A stretch of DNA of 64,000 bases from Asparagopsis taxiformis (taxonomy: Eukaryota; Rhodophyta; Florideophyceae; Bonnemaisoniales; Bonnemaisoniaceae). The translations under genes and the position numbers were made by a program. Positions 18,768 to 29,092 of the stretch are shown piece by piece (position 1 is the first letter of the stretch; each line of letters opens with the position of its first letter). Location of the stretch: contig JALQPE010001817.1 in NCBI GenBank assembly GCA_030407315.1, forward strand, positions 1 through 64,000, given 5' to 3'. The notes under the pieces are model-generated. The model searched no databases and was not told the origin of the DNA. It saw only the letters and a list, made by a program, of their open reading frames with translations.

Positions 18768-20927
18768 ATGACGACGACGCGTTTACAAACGCCACATCTC
18801 CTTCACATCTGGCATTGCGAAAACTTTCACATCCTGCGCACTGCACGCTCCGACCCACTATCAGCCGCAGCAATATGTTCCCATTTCAACCTCTGGCTGT
18901 CATCAGCAAACCGCACAACCATCATACATCTAAGCGCATCGCAAGCCACGCATCTTCCGCCTGTTTCGTTTGACAGCGCCCGCGACATAGGCATCGGAAA
19001 TGTCCATGGGTTGATCGCAAATTCTGCAGATTCACACTCGTCACTCTGTCATTGCACGGTTGATGCATTCGGCGAAAACGGCTTTGTTCGCGTGCATTCC
19101 AACGCCGAAACTTCCCATTACAAACACACCAATATTACTCATTCCATCGCAGCTGCTCTGCTACTCGAGCGTGGAAACATTGTTCAACACATTGTCAACG
19201 TCGCGTATGCCCCTCTTGCAGTCGTCACTGCGTCTGCGACTGGGGTTGTAAGGGTTGCGCCCGGCGCTGATATTCTGCAAGTCATCCGCTCTGCAAAATG
19301 GTATGGTGGCGGGAGTGATGTTGTCAATTTGGCACAAAGACCCGTGCTGGTTGTTACTGATCCTGCCCAAAATTTTGTTGTGATACTTGGTGCATTGCGT
19401 GCAGGTGTCGTGCTCTTTCCGGGTAAGGGTGGAATCGCTGCTAGAAGATTTGTTCTTAAGGGTGGGTCGCAACAGTTGACATCTTTTTCCATGCTTGTGG
19501 TAGAAGGTGAACAAGATGTGGGGCTGGTTCTGGAAGAATCTTGTAGTGGACATCGTACTGCTTTCTCGTATGACTCAGCCACCCAGTCGATAACGGTCAT
19601 GTTAGACTACGATAACAAATTGCACATACATTTTGATCCCCAAAATCAATCCGATACACTTCGAAACCTACTGCAAGGAATACAACATCTCAGCGACTGT
19701 GAAGCTACCACACAACAATCATGTGACCAGGCAGAAAACATTATATCATCCTACAATTCTGCTCTCCTCTTTGCATTGCAATTCCGTCAGCAGTCTGGAG
19801 ATGGTACAACACATATGAGCCATGCATGCAGTCTGACGACAGAGCAGGCGCCAACTGCGACATCGCCACGATTTCAATTACCATCACCGCTCACCGGTCG
19901 CGAACTCTATATTGCAGTCTCATTTCAGAACGGCACAGGTGTTGCAATGGCAGATGGTTGGATGCTTCGCCTGTCAATCCGCGATCGAAAACCTGCGTCT
20001 GGGAAGATATTCCCCGATTCTGATGATCATTACACAACATCCGTCATGACTGCCCCATTCGCCGTACAGCCTTCAAAGACCCGAACGCTTTCTTTTCCTG
20101 TCGTCCTTGATTCCCACGCACCGATAGAAGTATCTGTGCTATTAGTTTTCCAGCATCCATCCGAAACTGCCGGGAAACAACAACCAGTTGATATTGAGAT
20201 CTTGCTGCACGACTGGCATGTTCTAGATATCTTGAACTTTTCATGTAAGGCGAGAGATAATGCTCTGGATAGTAGTCATGCAAATCTTGGAAAAGCGCAG
20301 ATTATGCACTACTTTCGTCCACAACTCGTCGAGAAGAATCGAGGGCATCCTCTCTCTGTCCGGTTCGAACTACCAGTACCCAGCGCAACTGTTCAGAGGA
20401 TTTTAAATATTGGAGAGGAAAAGTGTTCATTTCAATCGTTGCTCGGTGCTGTTTACACAATTTCCGTCTCGCCAGTTTCGCAAATCCATGAGGCAGATAA
20501 AGATAAACTGGCAATGTGTACAATGACCGTTCGCAGCGTTCCACATGTGATTCCGTTTGTCCGTGCAGCTGTTCTGCGACGGATTGTCGAAATTCTATCC
20601 ACAGGAGAAAGCGTAGGCCTGGCTGTTCGCGGAGTGAGAAATGTTGAGAACTGGCAGCGAGCTACTATGGACGCTACAGATGAATGCCTGCCGGATTATC
20701 GCCGTGCTGAAATGGGTCTAATTGAGGCTTTGAGAATACTTAGCGATGTTGAAGAGAAGGGCCATTTGGAGTATTGCAAGAACTCTCAAGATCGCGAGTC
20801 TCGTATCGAAGCTATGCAGGCGTCACGGACTGCGTACAATACATGGCGGAACAAAATTGAGCATATGTGGACTCCAAAAGGTGCATTTATCAATAATAAT
20901 GGTGAGCTGATGAAGCTATCTTCATAG
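18768..20927 (+). CDS. FANCB/FAAP100-like protein (tentative)
   Basis: Single exon, 719 aa, starting at ATG in the context GGAGGTATGACG. The first ~290 residues alternate short hydrophobic strands like a beta-propeller. A helical stretch follows (~295-345, LRNLLQGIQHLSDCEA...), then a beta-sandwich-like segment with LYIAVSFQNGTGVAMADGWML at about 385, and a helical C-terminus. This order, and especially the hydrophobic strand before a GW-x-L motif, is what I know from FANCB and FAAP100, two subunits of the Fanconi anaemia core complex that support FANCL ubiquitin ligase in crosslink repair. Overall identity is low and the call rests on layout plus a few motifs. Otherwise it is an unknown host protein. 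It is transcribed convergently with the Aurora kinase gene. Confidence 0.4.
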   Translation: MTTTRLQTPHLLHIWHCENFHILRTARSDPLSAAAICSHFNLWLSSANRTTIIHLSASQATHLPPVSFDSARDIGIGNVHGLIANSADSHSSLCHCTVDAFGENGFVRVHSNAETSHYKHTNITHSIAAALLLERGNIVQHIVNVAYAPLAVVTASATGVVRVAPGADILQVIRSAKWYGGGSDVVNLAQRPVLVVTDPAQNFVVILGALRAGVVLFPGKGGIAARRFVLKGGSQQLTSFSMLVVEGEQDVGLVLEESCSGHRTAFSYDSATQSITVMLDYDNKLHIHFDPQNQSDTLRNLLQGIQHLSDCEATTQQSCDQAENIISSYNSALLFALQFRQQSGDGTTHMSHACSLTTEQAPTATSPRFQLPSPLTGRELYIAVSFQNGTGVAMADGWMLRLSIRDRKPASGKIFPDSDDHYTTSVMTAPFAVQPSKTRTLSFPVVLDSHAPIEVSVLLVFQHPSETAGKQQPVDIEILLHDWHVLDILNFSCKARDNALDSSHANLGKAQIMHYFRPQLVEKNRGHPLSVRFELPVPSATVQRILNIGEEKCSFQSLLGAVYTISVSPVSQIHEADKDKLAMCTMTVRSVPHVIPFVRAAVLRRIVEILSTGESVGLAVRGVRNVENWQRATMDATDECLPDYRRAEMGLIEALRILSDVEEKGHLEYCKNSQDRESRIEAMQASRTAYNTWRNKIEHMWTPKGAFINNNGELMKLSS

Positions 20928-21045
20928 TAGACATAAGCGTAGCTGTAACTGGTTGGTTACCCGTACAGGACGCATGTAGGAATTGCTTTACATAGCCGGA
21001 TGAAATCATATCAAGCCGACTGTTTTGTTTGCTGTAAATTGATCT

Positions 21046-22518
21046 CTACTGTCGCAGAGAGGTGTTATCCAGGATCCACGGGTGGCTTAGCACTCGAGTC
21101 AGAGGTAATCGTTTGGAAGGGTCTTTCTTCAGCAAACTACGAATGAGATTCTTGGCTTCCGGACTGACTTCACTCCTCGGAAACACAAGGTCAACTTCCT
21201 GAATGCGCTCCATAGTGTGGCGTTGTGACTCCTCTTCAAACGGCGGTTTGCCGTACAGCATTTCATACATGAGAATGCCTAATGACCAAAGGTCTACGTT
21301 AGCGTCATATTCTCTCCCTTCACACATTTCCGGTGAGAGAAAGTCGAGCGTTCCACACATAGTTGTGCGACGACTAGTTCGTACTGAATGAACACTCCAG
21401 CCGAAATCGGCGATCTTCAAGTTTTGATTCGCGTCCAGCAGCAAGTTTTCTGGTTTCAAATCGCGATGGATCACGCCCTTGGAATGACAATGTCTCAATG
21501 CACTAGCTAACGACGCAATATATTTGGCAGCTTCCGGTTCCTCAAAAGTACCACCGCTCTCCTTCAGATGTGCATAAAGCTCGCCGCCGGGCGCGTATTC
21601 CAGAATCAAATATACACGAGTCTCATCATAGAAGAAGCCAAATAGCCGCAAGATGTTCGGATGAGCTAGTTCACTCTGAATCTCTATTTCCCTGCGCAGC
21701 TGATTCTCGGCATTATGACGCACAAGCTGGCGCTTCTTGAGCACTTTCAAAGCGACTGTGTATTTCGTCTTACGTTCACGAGCCTTGAAGACGCGTCCGA
21801 ATTTCCCCTTGCCAAGCTCCTTGCCAAGCTCAAAGTCTGTTAAGGACCACTGACTCCTCTCATCTGCAGCATCCTCGGCTTGTCGGGCATTTTCGAATTT
21901 CAGACGCGCGACTGACTGTGGGCGCACCCTTGGGTGGCGTCGGACGTCATCAGGATGCGATGAAGGCGTCTTGCACACTGCAGCGTCAGATGTGGCTGCA
22001 CGTGCACCCGGAGACACACCCGGCGTTCGTTGTCGAAGCGCGGTTGTTCGATGTGATTGTGGCGTATGTGGATGCGCTGTCTCCTGTGCGGATTTCACGT
22101 GTGGCGCTCGGGGAATCGCAGGTGAATTGGGTGCCTTCCGATTGGAGCGCGGGGTCATTCGCGACGGCCGGTCTGGGACGGCAGGCGCTGGACGGGGAGG
22201 CATTAGCCCGTTTGGCGTCGAATGCTCTGATGTTGCCAAGGTGGATGAGCTATCGACAGGAGCTGCAGATGCGCGGAAACGGGCCACATCCTCTGGTAGT
22301 GGCGGTGGCGGCTGGATGGATAGTGCACTTATGTCTGGCATCGGAGCGGGCTTGTTCTGCAAAGGCTTGAATTGCGAATCCTCAGGGATGTGTCGGATGG
22401 TCGGGCGGCTGGGAAGGGTCGGTTGGGGTCTTTTGGGTGGTTCGATGCAGCCCTTGGATTCGATGTGCGGAAATAAATCGTTCTCCTTTTCTCGATAATG
22501 TGTCATGGTGGTTGTCAT
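21046..22518 (-). CDS. Aurora-type serine/threonine kinase
   Basis: 490 aa. The first ~220 residues are Pro/Ser-rich and disordered. The kinase domain runs from about 225 to 485: glycine loop GKGKFGRVF, lysine in VALKVLKKR, catalytic loop [11 protein letters not shown] as DFGWSV, and the activation segment [16 protein letters not shown], which is the Aurora signature including the phosphorylated threonine. Aurora kinases control spindle and chromosome segregation. The long N-terminus would carry localisation and degradation signals. Single exon. Confidence 0.9.
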   Translation of the reverse strand: MTTTMTHYREKENDLFPHIESKGCIEPPKRPQPTLPSRPTIRHIPEDSQFKPLQNKPAPMPDISALSIQPPPPLPEDVARFRASAAPVDSSSTLATSEHSTPNGLMPPRPAPAVPDRPSRMTPRSNRKAPNSPAIPRAPHVKSAQETAHPHTPQSHRTTALRQRTPGVSPGARAATSDAAVCKTPSSHPDDVRRHPRVRPQSVARLKFENARQAEDAADERSQWSLTDFELGKELGKGKFGRVFKARERKTKYTVALKVLKKRQLVRHNAENQLRREIEIQSELAHPNILRLFGFFYDETRVYLILEYAPGGELYAHLKESGGTFEEPEAAKYIASLASALRHCHSKGVIHRDLKPENLLLDANQNLKIADFGWSVHSVRTSRRTTMCGTLDFLSPEMCEGREYDANVDLWSLGILMYEMLYGKPPFEEESQRHTMERIQEVDLVFPRSEVSPEAKNLIRSLLKKDPSKRLPLTRVLSHPWILDNTSLRQ

Positions 22519-23123
22519 GCCGTGTTGATTATCGGCTGCGAAGCTATGCGTCAGGCCAAAGGTAGGCTATCGGGGACCGCGCGTTGTTTGGATGTAGTTC
22601 AGAGTAGCAGGTGGTGCGATTTCCTGTGCGATGGAGTTGAAAAACTGTTTGAATGTCGGTGTGGCGGGATTGGATGGCATCGACGTAAACGGCTCTCTTT
22701 GAAATTTTGATTTTGACGTTTGAATTTTCGACTTGGTGTTTCTTTGATCTCACGCACTGCCCCGTTAATTTTCGCAACTGACGCCTGCTTGATGGTGATT
22801 GGTGCGTAACATAACTTCATCGCTTGTACCCTTGTGCTCCTCTGTCTGCCAATTTCTCGTCATCATCCACCTTCGCAACGTTCATCTTTTGCAAGTGTCC
22901 AACCAACAACTCCACAGGACAACGAACCTTTGCAAAATTCCTACGGATCTCCAGTACGAGACTGCCCAGTGATCAACATGTCGATTTGTCGTATAGAATC
23001 AAGAAATCCCATTACCAATTTTCTTGCATTCGCTTTATAAACATTCTCACGATGATTACGCTGGTTCTAGCATCTGCTGTCCGCGAAGATGGCACGAAGA
23101 TAGAAAATGCCTATGTTGAACCG
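22519..23123. other. Intergenic DNA, nothing recognised
   Basis: Upstream region of the Aurora kinase gene and downstream of the coiled-coil gene. Short ORFs here begin with TTG or GTG and show no motif. Confidence 0.4.
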
Positions 23124-23792
23124 CTACACCTGCTGACATCTTATACATTGTGTATAAGTTGCGGTCATTGATATTAAAATATTCTGAGCTTCCTGCAAAG
23201 CTTTCGACTGAGCATTCATTTCACCAAGACAAGCGGTCAATCTTTTTTCAACGTTCTGCAAGTCTTTCTCGGCCATCATAATGCGCGTCGAAGATTTGGA
23301 CAGCTTTACTTCATACCTCTTTTTCAAAGCTCTCGTCTTGCGAAGTCTTTTCTTTATGTTTCGTGATTGCATTGGGTTTGTGAACTGAAGGTGCTGCAGA
23401 AGAGCCTTCTCCGTTCCTCTCAATTCACTATATCGCTGTGATATTTTTTCATGCTTGCTCAACCTATCCATTACAACATGTCTCGCATTTTCTTCGTTCC
23501 GTCGCACAAGAGACAGCTTGCGTGCAGTTCGTTGATGCATGGCAAACAGTTTCATACATTTCACGTTTTCGGATTCAATCTTATTTTTCAGTGGCTCACA
23601 ATGTCTGGGTGGTATGGATGTAGAGACGAGGCGGATATTAGTCGTCTTGTATGGCATAGCATCAGCAGCTCGAGATGTTACCCATCGAGTCTGCACGCAT
23701 GTACTTGTTGTTGGGTTTGTTGCTTTAGCTTCAAGCCTCTCGTATTCTGGACGGACAAAAAATAGAACTATTGTGAGAAACGTTGTGTTCAT
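23124..23792 (-). CDS. Small membrane-anchored coiled-coil protein, unknown
   Basis: 222 aa from the ATG at 23792 (a GTG six codons upstream is in frame). A hydrophobic N-terminal segment (TTFLTIVLFFV) could be a signal peptide or anchor. From about residue 75 the protein is charged and heptad-like to the end, consistent with a long coiled coil. I do not recognise a family. The gene is short and could be spurious, but the long helical pattern is not typical of chance ORFs. Confidence 0.45.
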   Translation of the reverse strand: MNTTFLTIVLFFVRPEYERLEAKATNPTTSTCVQTRWVTSRAADAMPYKTTNIRLVSTSIPPRHCEPLKNKIESENVKCMKLFAMHQRTARKLSLVRRNEENARHVVMDRLSKHEKISQRYSELRGTEKALLQHLQFTNPMQSRNIKKRLRKTRALKKRYEVKLSKSSTRIMMAEKDLQNVEKRLTACLGEMNAQSKALQEAQNILISMTATYTQCIRCQQV

Positions 23793-24818
23793 GATGAGTA
23801 TTGCACTCACTGCGTATGTAGGATGGAACTCTGATCAAGAACGTCGATAGTTCTGTGCATGGCAGCATACCTGCTTCCTTGTTGTCAGTGGCAATTTGTT
23901 TCCCCGTGTTAAGAAGGTTTTTGAGTCATATGGCATTGCGTAGATAGGAGAACAAAGTGCCTTACGGCGTCGTTTTTGGAGTCTGAGGGATTCTAACATG
24001 TTTTATTGAGAGGTTTTGGGATATGAAAGCCTTTCGTGGATTATGTGATATTGGTATCATCGTCTGACCCGGCCAGTTGTGCAAGTCTGAGTGTCTGTCG
24101 GCTATTTAGTTGTTCTCACTTCGTCAAATTCACGTGTGTTGAAATCCTTACGTGCGTTATTTGTTGGATGATCCATTTGGGTACAATTAATGAGAGAGAA
24201 TATGATCCCTTTGTGTGTTTATATATTATATTATTATCAACAAACAAGTACAACAATCTTATCTCTTACCACAAGCACACAAGACAAGTATCTGTTATCC
24301 GAATGATTGACAATAATGAAATCCCTAGCTCAATAATACAGGTGCATCTTGTTCCACTGCAGATAAAAGCAGTACAATATTATGCGTTTCGTGGGGGATA
24401 TTATTTGTAATCGACAGTGGCCATATCTGCAGCATGATCAAAGCTAGCGCTGAAAGACAAATGGAATTAATTGAACGACACTACCAAAAACGAGGCATGT
24501 ACAATCTATAAACTCTGAGGATGGAGTTATCGCTAATGATGAACAAACAAGAGCGTACCTTCCAGCGATTATGTCCGATTATACGCCCATTGATCGTCTC
24601 GTCAATCAGGATTTATGGGTGCGCCGAAAAATATAGTCCTCGAATCAGACATTGCAAGCCGTAGATCATCCCGGATTACAGTCTCTCGAAGCTCTGGTTG
24701 AAAGAGTGATTTTTGCCGTTTACACGTTTTCTAGGCCCTCTCCGATTGCCATCCCCTCTTCCAAGTTTGTTGGAAGCCGTATTTGGTTATACTTCTTCCC
24801 ATCCTCAAAATCATAGTA
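23793..24818. other. Intergenic DNA, nothing recognised
   Basis: About 1 kb of AT-richer DNA between two minus-strand genes. The only ORF over 100 codons (near 24036) starts with GTG and has no motif. Confidence 0.4.
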
Positions 24819-25928
24819 TCACCAGTCTTCTTCCTCTTCGACCCGTTCCAGCGAACGGGCGACAAGCTGCGCAACACTACGAACAGATTCAGCCTCATTT
24901 TCGTCATTTGCCAGTTGCCACAACCTGTCCACAGCAACGACGCCCCCAAGTTTCATAAGCGCCAATGCTGCCGATCTCTTCAGCTCTATGTCATCATCAT
25001 CGAGCATTTCCACAATTCGCGGGACTTGTTCTGTGCACCCAGCGTTCGCAAGAGCGGTGGCAACCTCAGCACGTACCTCTGTACTATCATCATCCAGGGC
25101 AGTTGCCAGAGCAGCAATGGCCCGTTCACGAAGATCGCTCTTAACTTCATCTGATTCAGCCCAGTCGTCGTTTGACGTAGCCGCCATGACGGGGAGCGCG
25201 TCTCCAATTGCGACGGCGCCCAAGGCTGAAATAATCGCGATGCGCACGTTTTCATCGGGATGACGCAGAGATTTAAGCAAATCCTCTGCAACATCGCCCT
25301 GCATAAATGCTATTGCCCATGCTGCGTGTCCCTTGGCGGTCATGTTTGCTTCCGGACTTGCAATCACGGCAATGAGAGAGTCCATAGCCGAACATCCCAT
25401 GCGAGCTAATGCGCCTGCTGCAGACGATCGAGAGACCCTGTCTTCGTCGTTGAGAAGCACGTCGATGAGAGCAGGGGTCGCTATGGGATCGGCAATTTTT
25501 GCAAGCGCTTTTCCACTGCTGCGACGAATGACCGGGTTTGGACACAATGCAAGAGCCTCCACGAGCGTTGGGACTGCTGGTGAACTGATTTTGCCAAAGG
25601 CTTCTACAAGACCCAGGCGTGCCATGCCGCGCGAGTCGGCGAGATGGTATACCATTTTGTCTAGTGTGCTTTGCGATATCGTCGAAGATTTGGTAAGTTG
25701 TTCTGAGACAGAAGAGATAAGCTGGTCTGTTTCTTCATGTATGATGTCTTCGGTCTCTGGGTAGAATTTGGTGGTTTTGCCTTCGGCACGGCGGGAATTG
25801 TCCAGCAGACTAGCTCTTGTCGCGGAAGGACGGCACGGGCGATAGCGTAAACGCCGTGAAACAGAAGAAGGACGTGAGAGTGATGTTCGTAGAGGAATGT
25901 GTGATAGCAGAGGGATGAAGGCGTCCAT
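24819..25928 (-). CDS. Plastid-targeted PBS-lyase-like HEAT-repeat protein
   Basis: 369 aa, ATG start. The first ~45 residues are rich in Ser, Arg and Pro without acids (SRPSSVSRRLRYRPCRPSATR), as in a plastid transit peptide. From ~100 the protein is built of HEAT units with the recurring patterns A..L..AL.D....VR and A..AL..IG/LG: for example PNPVIRRSSGKALAKIADP, DEDRVSRSSAAGALARMG, DENVRIAIISALGAVA and STEVRAEVATALANAG. Such repeats form the phycobilin lyase CpcE/F, NblB and related plastid proteins. Whether this one handles bilins or only acts as a binding scaffold cannot be told. Confidence 0.8.
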   Translation of the reverse strand: MDAFIPLLSHIPLRTSLSRPSSVSRRLRYRPCRPSATRASLLDNSRRAEGKTTKFYPETEDIIHEETDQLISSVSEQLTKSSTISQSTLDKMVYHLADSRGMARLGLVEAFGKISSPAVPTLVEALALCPNPVIRRSSGKALAKIADPIATPALIDVLLNDEDRVSRSSAAGALARMGCSAMDSLIAVIASPEANMTAKGHAAWAIAFMQGDVAEDLLKSLRHPDENVRIAIISALGAVAIGDALPVMAATSNDDWAESDEVKSDLRERAIAALATALDDDSTEVRAEVATALANAGCTEQVPRIVEMLDDDDIELKRSAALALMKLGGVVAVDRLWQLANDENEAESVRSVAQLVARSLERVEEEEDW

Positions 25929-26063
25929 GTTGATATGTGTCGGGATGGAGACAGTGGTTATGCGGAGCTCGGCATGAAGATGAGGTTGAGAGGAGATGAA
26001 GGTTGAAAATAACTTTTCATTTAATTGGGCCCGTAGTTTGATTGGCCGTTCTCTATACGCGCG

Positions 26064-26732
26064 TTATAATCGTGAATGAGTAATCAGATCTAATTGATGG
26101 CCTGTTGCGCTTTCCACGTGAACAATTTGCTCGACTAGCTCGACTGGTAGCGCGAATCCAATCCCTGCAAATCCGTTCTTTCCATCTGCCCGCGCACAAA
26201 CGACTCCAATGACCCGACCGTTTGAATCGAGCAGTGGCGCACCAGAGGAACCAGGGTGAATAGCAGCATCTGTTTGTAGCAACTTATTTAGACTGCTGTT
26301 GCTTTCCTCATGTACTGTGCGATTTTTGCCGCTGAGCACACCTGTAGTAAAACTCCCAGCCAGTCCGAATGGTGCGCCTAGCACGGCCACGGCTTCTCCG
26401 ATTGCAACGGCGTGTTGACGGCGCGGCAATGGTGCAATTCCATGCAGTGAAGGACGCGCAAGTAATACGGCGATGTCATATTTTTCGTTGCACTGGTCTA
26501 TAAACACTGCATACCTCCGATGGGAATGTTGGAATTGGATTGTGACTAATGGCTCCGATGAACATTCTGATCGCAGCACATGAGCGCTGGTGATTATTCT
26601 CTTGCTCGTCCAGAAAAACCCACTACCTACAGCTTGGGGATGTGCGTTCTCTGTATCCTGCAAAGATATCAACACCACAGACTTGCTAGCACATTGGTAC
26701 ACACTCGGCCAGTCTGAGAGGTTGGCAACCAT
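26064..26732 (-). CDS. Trypsin-like DEG/HtrA-type protease with a peroxisomal C-terminus
   Basis: 222 aa from the first ATG at 26732 (the frame continues upstream only through GTG; a short upstream exon is possible). The catalytic triad is seen as His in ITSAHVL, Asp in KYDIAVL and Ser in HPGSSGAPLLD. The oxyanion-loop glycine after the Ser is replaced by Ala. No PDZ domain follows. The last three residues are SRL, a canonical type 1 peroxisomal targeting signal. Together this suggests a TYSND1/DEG15-like peroxisomal processing protease reduced to its protease domain. The start lies 257 bp from the divergent Su(z)12 gene. Confidence 0.75.
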   Translation of the reverse strand: MVANLSDWPSVYQCASKSVVLISLQDTENAHPQAVGSGFFWTSKRIITSAHVLRSECSSEPLVTIQFQHSHRRYAVFIDQCNEKYDIAVLLARPSLHGIAPLPRRQHAVAIGEAVAVLGAPFGLAGSFTTGVLSGKNRTVHEESNSSLNKLLQTDAAIHPGSSGAPLLDSNGRVIGVVCARADGKNGFAGIGFALPVELVEQIVHVESATGHQLDLITHSRL

Positions 26733-26989
26733 GTCGCGACCAAGGCTGGCAGCCACAAAGAAGACGGACTAAAGCACAACCCAGATACTGGCAGCGTAAT
26801 GGTGTCATTACCGCATGCTTGATCCTCCATAAAATTATTTGAAAAATCCGTTTCCAATAAATTGAATCCAAGCAAGTCGAGAAACATGTAAAGGCGGACT
26901 TGTTCACACCATCGGTCACCCACTTCACAAATTTGTCAACCTCCAACTGCTGAGCCCGGCTCCGGTTGTTTATCCGCACCGAATTATCA

Positions 26990-28464
26990 ATGGGTTGGAC
27001 AGAACGTTCTACTGCCCGTCGCTCTTCTGTCCGCGTTGTGTCCGCTGATAACAATGCGGCCGATGGTTGCCGTGAGCAATTTCACACAACGCGCCGCCTG
27101 TATAATAAGCTTGCATGGCATTTGCGCGCAAATCGCGTTTTTTTGCCTCGAAATCTTCTCCGCGAAAGTCCCAAAGACCCTACCCTCTTCCCACTGCCAA
27201 CTATCGTTTATACAGCGGCTGAGCAGGGTGTGGATTGGAAAAAGGAAGTGTCCGATTTACAATGTTTGTGGTGTCTTGAGAACTTTTATCAGTTCTATAG
27301 GCCTTCAGAACTACTTGCACATCTCAGAACTGTGCATAATCGTCTTACTTACACATTGGGCTCCAGTAAGCGAAGGCTTAACGCGAACGAAGCCGAGCCC
27401 TCAATTATTGTAAATGTAAGTTGCTTCACATATAACTTGACACATTATCTCGTTCCCTCATGCTAACTATGAAGTATCCTAGCCCATAGATGAAACAACT
27501 GCGCGATATGGAAGTTTTGCGAGCTCTTTCCAAACAGAAGCTCGAGACAACTGATTTGGAGTTTTGTTATGCGAGTCGAAAATATCGCACCCGCGTCACT
27601 AAGAACACGCCCATTCCGTTCCACAAGTTCCCATGTGGTGAGGCCGAAGCAGTCACGCAGCGTCGGCGTCCAGTGCGAGCATGCACAAAGCAGCAGCCCC
27701 GAACACAGCGCCGGAAGCGCAATATAGAGGAGCAGGAATGCTGGAACGGCTACTCGTTGTTGACTGGGCTACCTGTGCTAGAGGCGGCAGTTCGTAAAAA
27801 GCCAAAGGCTAAGAAAGTGGAAAAGGTAGAAAAGCCGGTACTTGCCTACCCTTCAGTGGAACACGCTATCAAGGAGAAGCGTCTATTCCATTCCGTACTT
27901 CAAAGCCCGTTTACTGTGGGTGAGTACAACGATGGTATTGATTCGGACTCCAATGACGGCACCGAGCCAGAATGGAGACTGCGATTGTCACAGAAAGAGA
28001 TTAACGAATATATTGATACGATTGCCATTGAAAAGTTGTTCATGCACTTGTGGAACCAGTTTATACGAATGGAGTATTTTGTTTACGCCGACTATCGCGT
28101 CGCGCCTGCTTGTATGCTTTTCGCCAAAAGTACGTTGCTTCGCCAACTCTTCCTATCGTTCTGTGCTGTGTGGCAATACAACTAATGACTCTTTTTTCCT
28201 TCCACAACAGAATACCGCCGAATATTGCAGCAACTAAATTTGGAAGTTACCTTTCTTCGACACTTAACCATGACTTCTGAATTGGGATTGTTGGATGCCG
28301 AGACTATCTATGATACTATGATGGTATTGAAAGATCGCGATCCGAAACCAAAGTCTAACTTGGAAAAGAAAGCCCGTTTCCTCTTCGTCGAGGAACTGGA
28401 GCAAAAGGCAAAAAAGCAACGGGCAAATGTAGAAACAAATGAATCAGCACTAGAAGAGAAATAG
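26990..28464 (+). CDS. Su(z)12/EMF2-like PRC2 subunit (VEFS box), three exons
   Basis: The exons are 26990-27415, 27490-28129 and 28211-28464. The introns begin GTAAGT and GTACGT and end AG, and the joins keep the frame; the alternative start at 26966 is TTG. Exon 1 carries a C2H2 finger (CLWC...HLRTVH). After a basic linker, exons 2 and 3 form the VEFS box: IEKLFMHLWNQFIRMEYFVYADYRV, ACMLFAK, then YRRILQQLNLEVTFLRHLTMTSELGLLDAETIY across the second junction (quoted in pieces). The VEFS box binds the E(z) methyltransferase in PRC2, which trimethylates histone H3 K27. At about 440 aa it is shorter than animal SUZ12 and near the plant/algal size range. The ATG could be further upstream if there is another exon. 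Confidence 0.88.
27416..27489 (+). other. Intron 1 of the Su(z)12-like gene
   Basis: GTAAGT donor, TGCTAAC branch site at 27461 and CCCATAG acceptor; 74 nt, phase 0. Using the earlier AG at 27482 would break the frame. Confidence 0.8.
28130..28210 (+). other. Intron 2 of the Su(z)12-like gene
   Basis: GTACGT donor, a CTAATGAC branch-like site, a pyrimidine tract and CCACAACAG acceptor; 81 nt, phase 1. Removing it joins the two halves of the VEFS box. Confidence 0.85.
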
Positions 28465-28577
28465 TGTTACATGACATTTTCAAAATTTTTTGAAGCTGTG
28501 TCAGGGCTTGACATTGGTGCTGGATAGTGTTACGCGTGTACACGGACGAGGAGTCCAAAACGGTGTAAAGGTAGGAA

Positions 28578-28973
28578 TGTAGAACAGATGTAATTTATTA
28601 AGTCTAGCTTATCTCCCCTTAGGTTATTCCGACCGCTGGGAGCTGTATTTAGCTTCCTACGGTTGGACGGCTGGAAACTTCCAGACGCCCATCTAACCCT
28701 AAATTAAAATTCTGGTAGAAATTACCTGTAGAATTTTTCTTGTAAAAGTCATTTCCACATGACCCCCCGGCCAGACCGAGGCACCGAGGAGGTCTAATTT
28801 CGCAGGTTCTGGGCCGCGCTCGGTATAAAAGCCGGCAGTACCTTCGCGTGGGTCTGGACTCCAGACCCTCTTCCACCGCTGACCCCTTCTTTACTGTAAG
28901 CACTGTAAGTACTTTACAGTAGTTGGTAGCTTACTGTAGTGCGATAACTTACAGTAAACGTCTGTTCACCGTC
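28578..28973 (-). repeat. Probable 3' LTR of retroelement A
   Basis: It begins TGTAGAACAG and ends CCGTCA, and is followed on the + strand by a pyrimidine tract (TCCCGCCTCTCGCCTTCCCT) that would be the polypurine tract of the minus-strand element. The partner LTR is outside the window, so the boundaries are inferred. Inside are repeated TTACTGTAAG/CTTACAGTAA palindromes at 28890-28958. Confidence 0.4.
28824..28830 (+). promoter_or_regulatory. TATA box oriented toward the H3-tail ORF
   Basis: TATAAAA in a GC-rich setting (CGGTATAAAAGCCGG), about 260 bp before the ATG at 29093 and opposite to the pol strand. It would drive an antisense transcript from within the LTR. Confidence 0.5.
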
Positions 28974-29092
28974 ATCCCGCCTCTCGCCTTCCCTTCAGTC
29001 GTTCCTCCGAGCACCCTGCGTAGTTGCGGTCGTCGAATTGTTGAGATCCTGCTTACGTGGGCCTTTCGGTACCTGGCAGGTGATCCATTGAG

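Noticed and set aside
24036..24410. 124-aa plus-strand ORF
   Set aside because: Starts with GTG, has no motif, and lies in AT-rich intergenic DNA.
26669..27054. Minus-strand ORFs upstream of the DEG-type protease as first exons
   Set aside because: They begin with TTG, and the one plausible GT-AG intron (CGGTAATG to CTTTAG) does not keep the frame from either nearby ATG.
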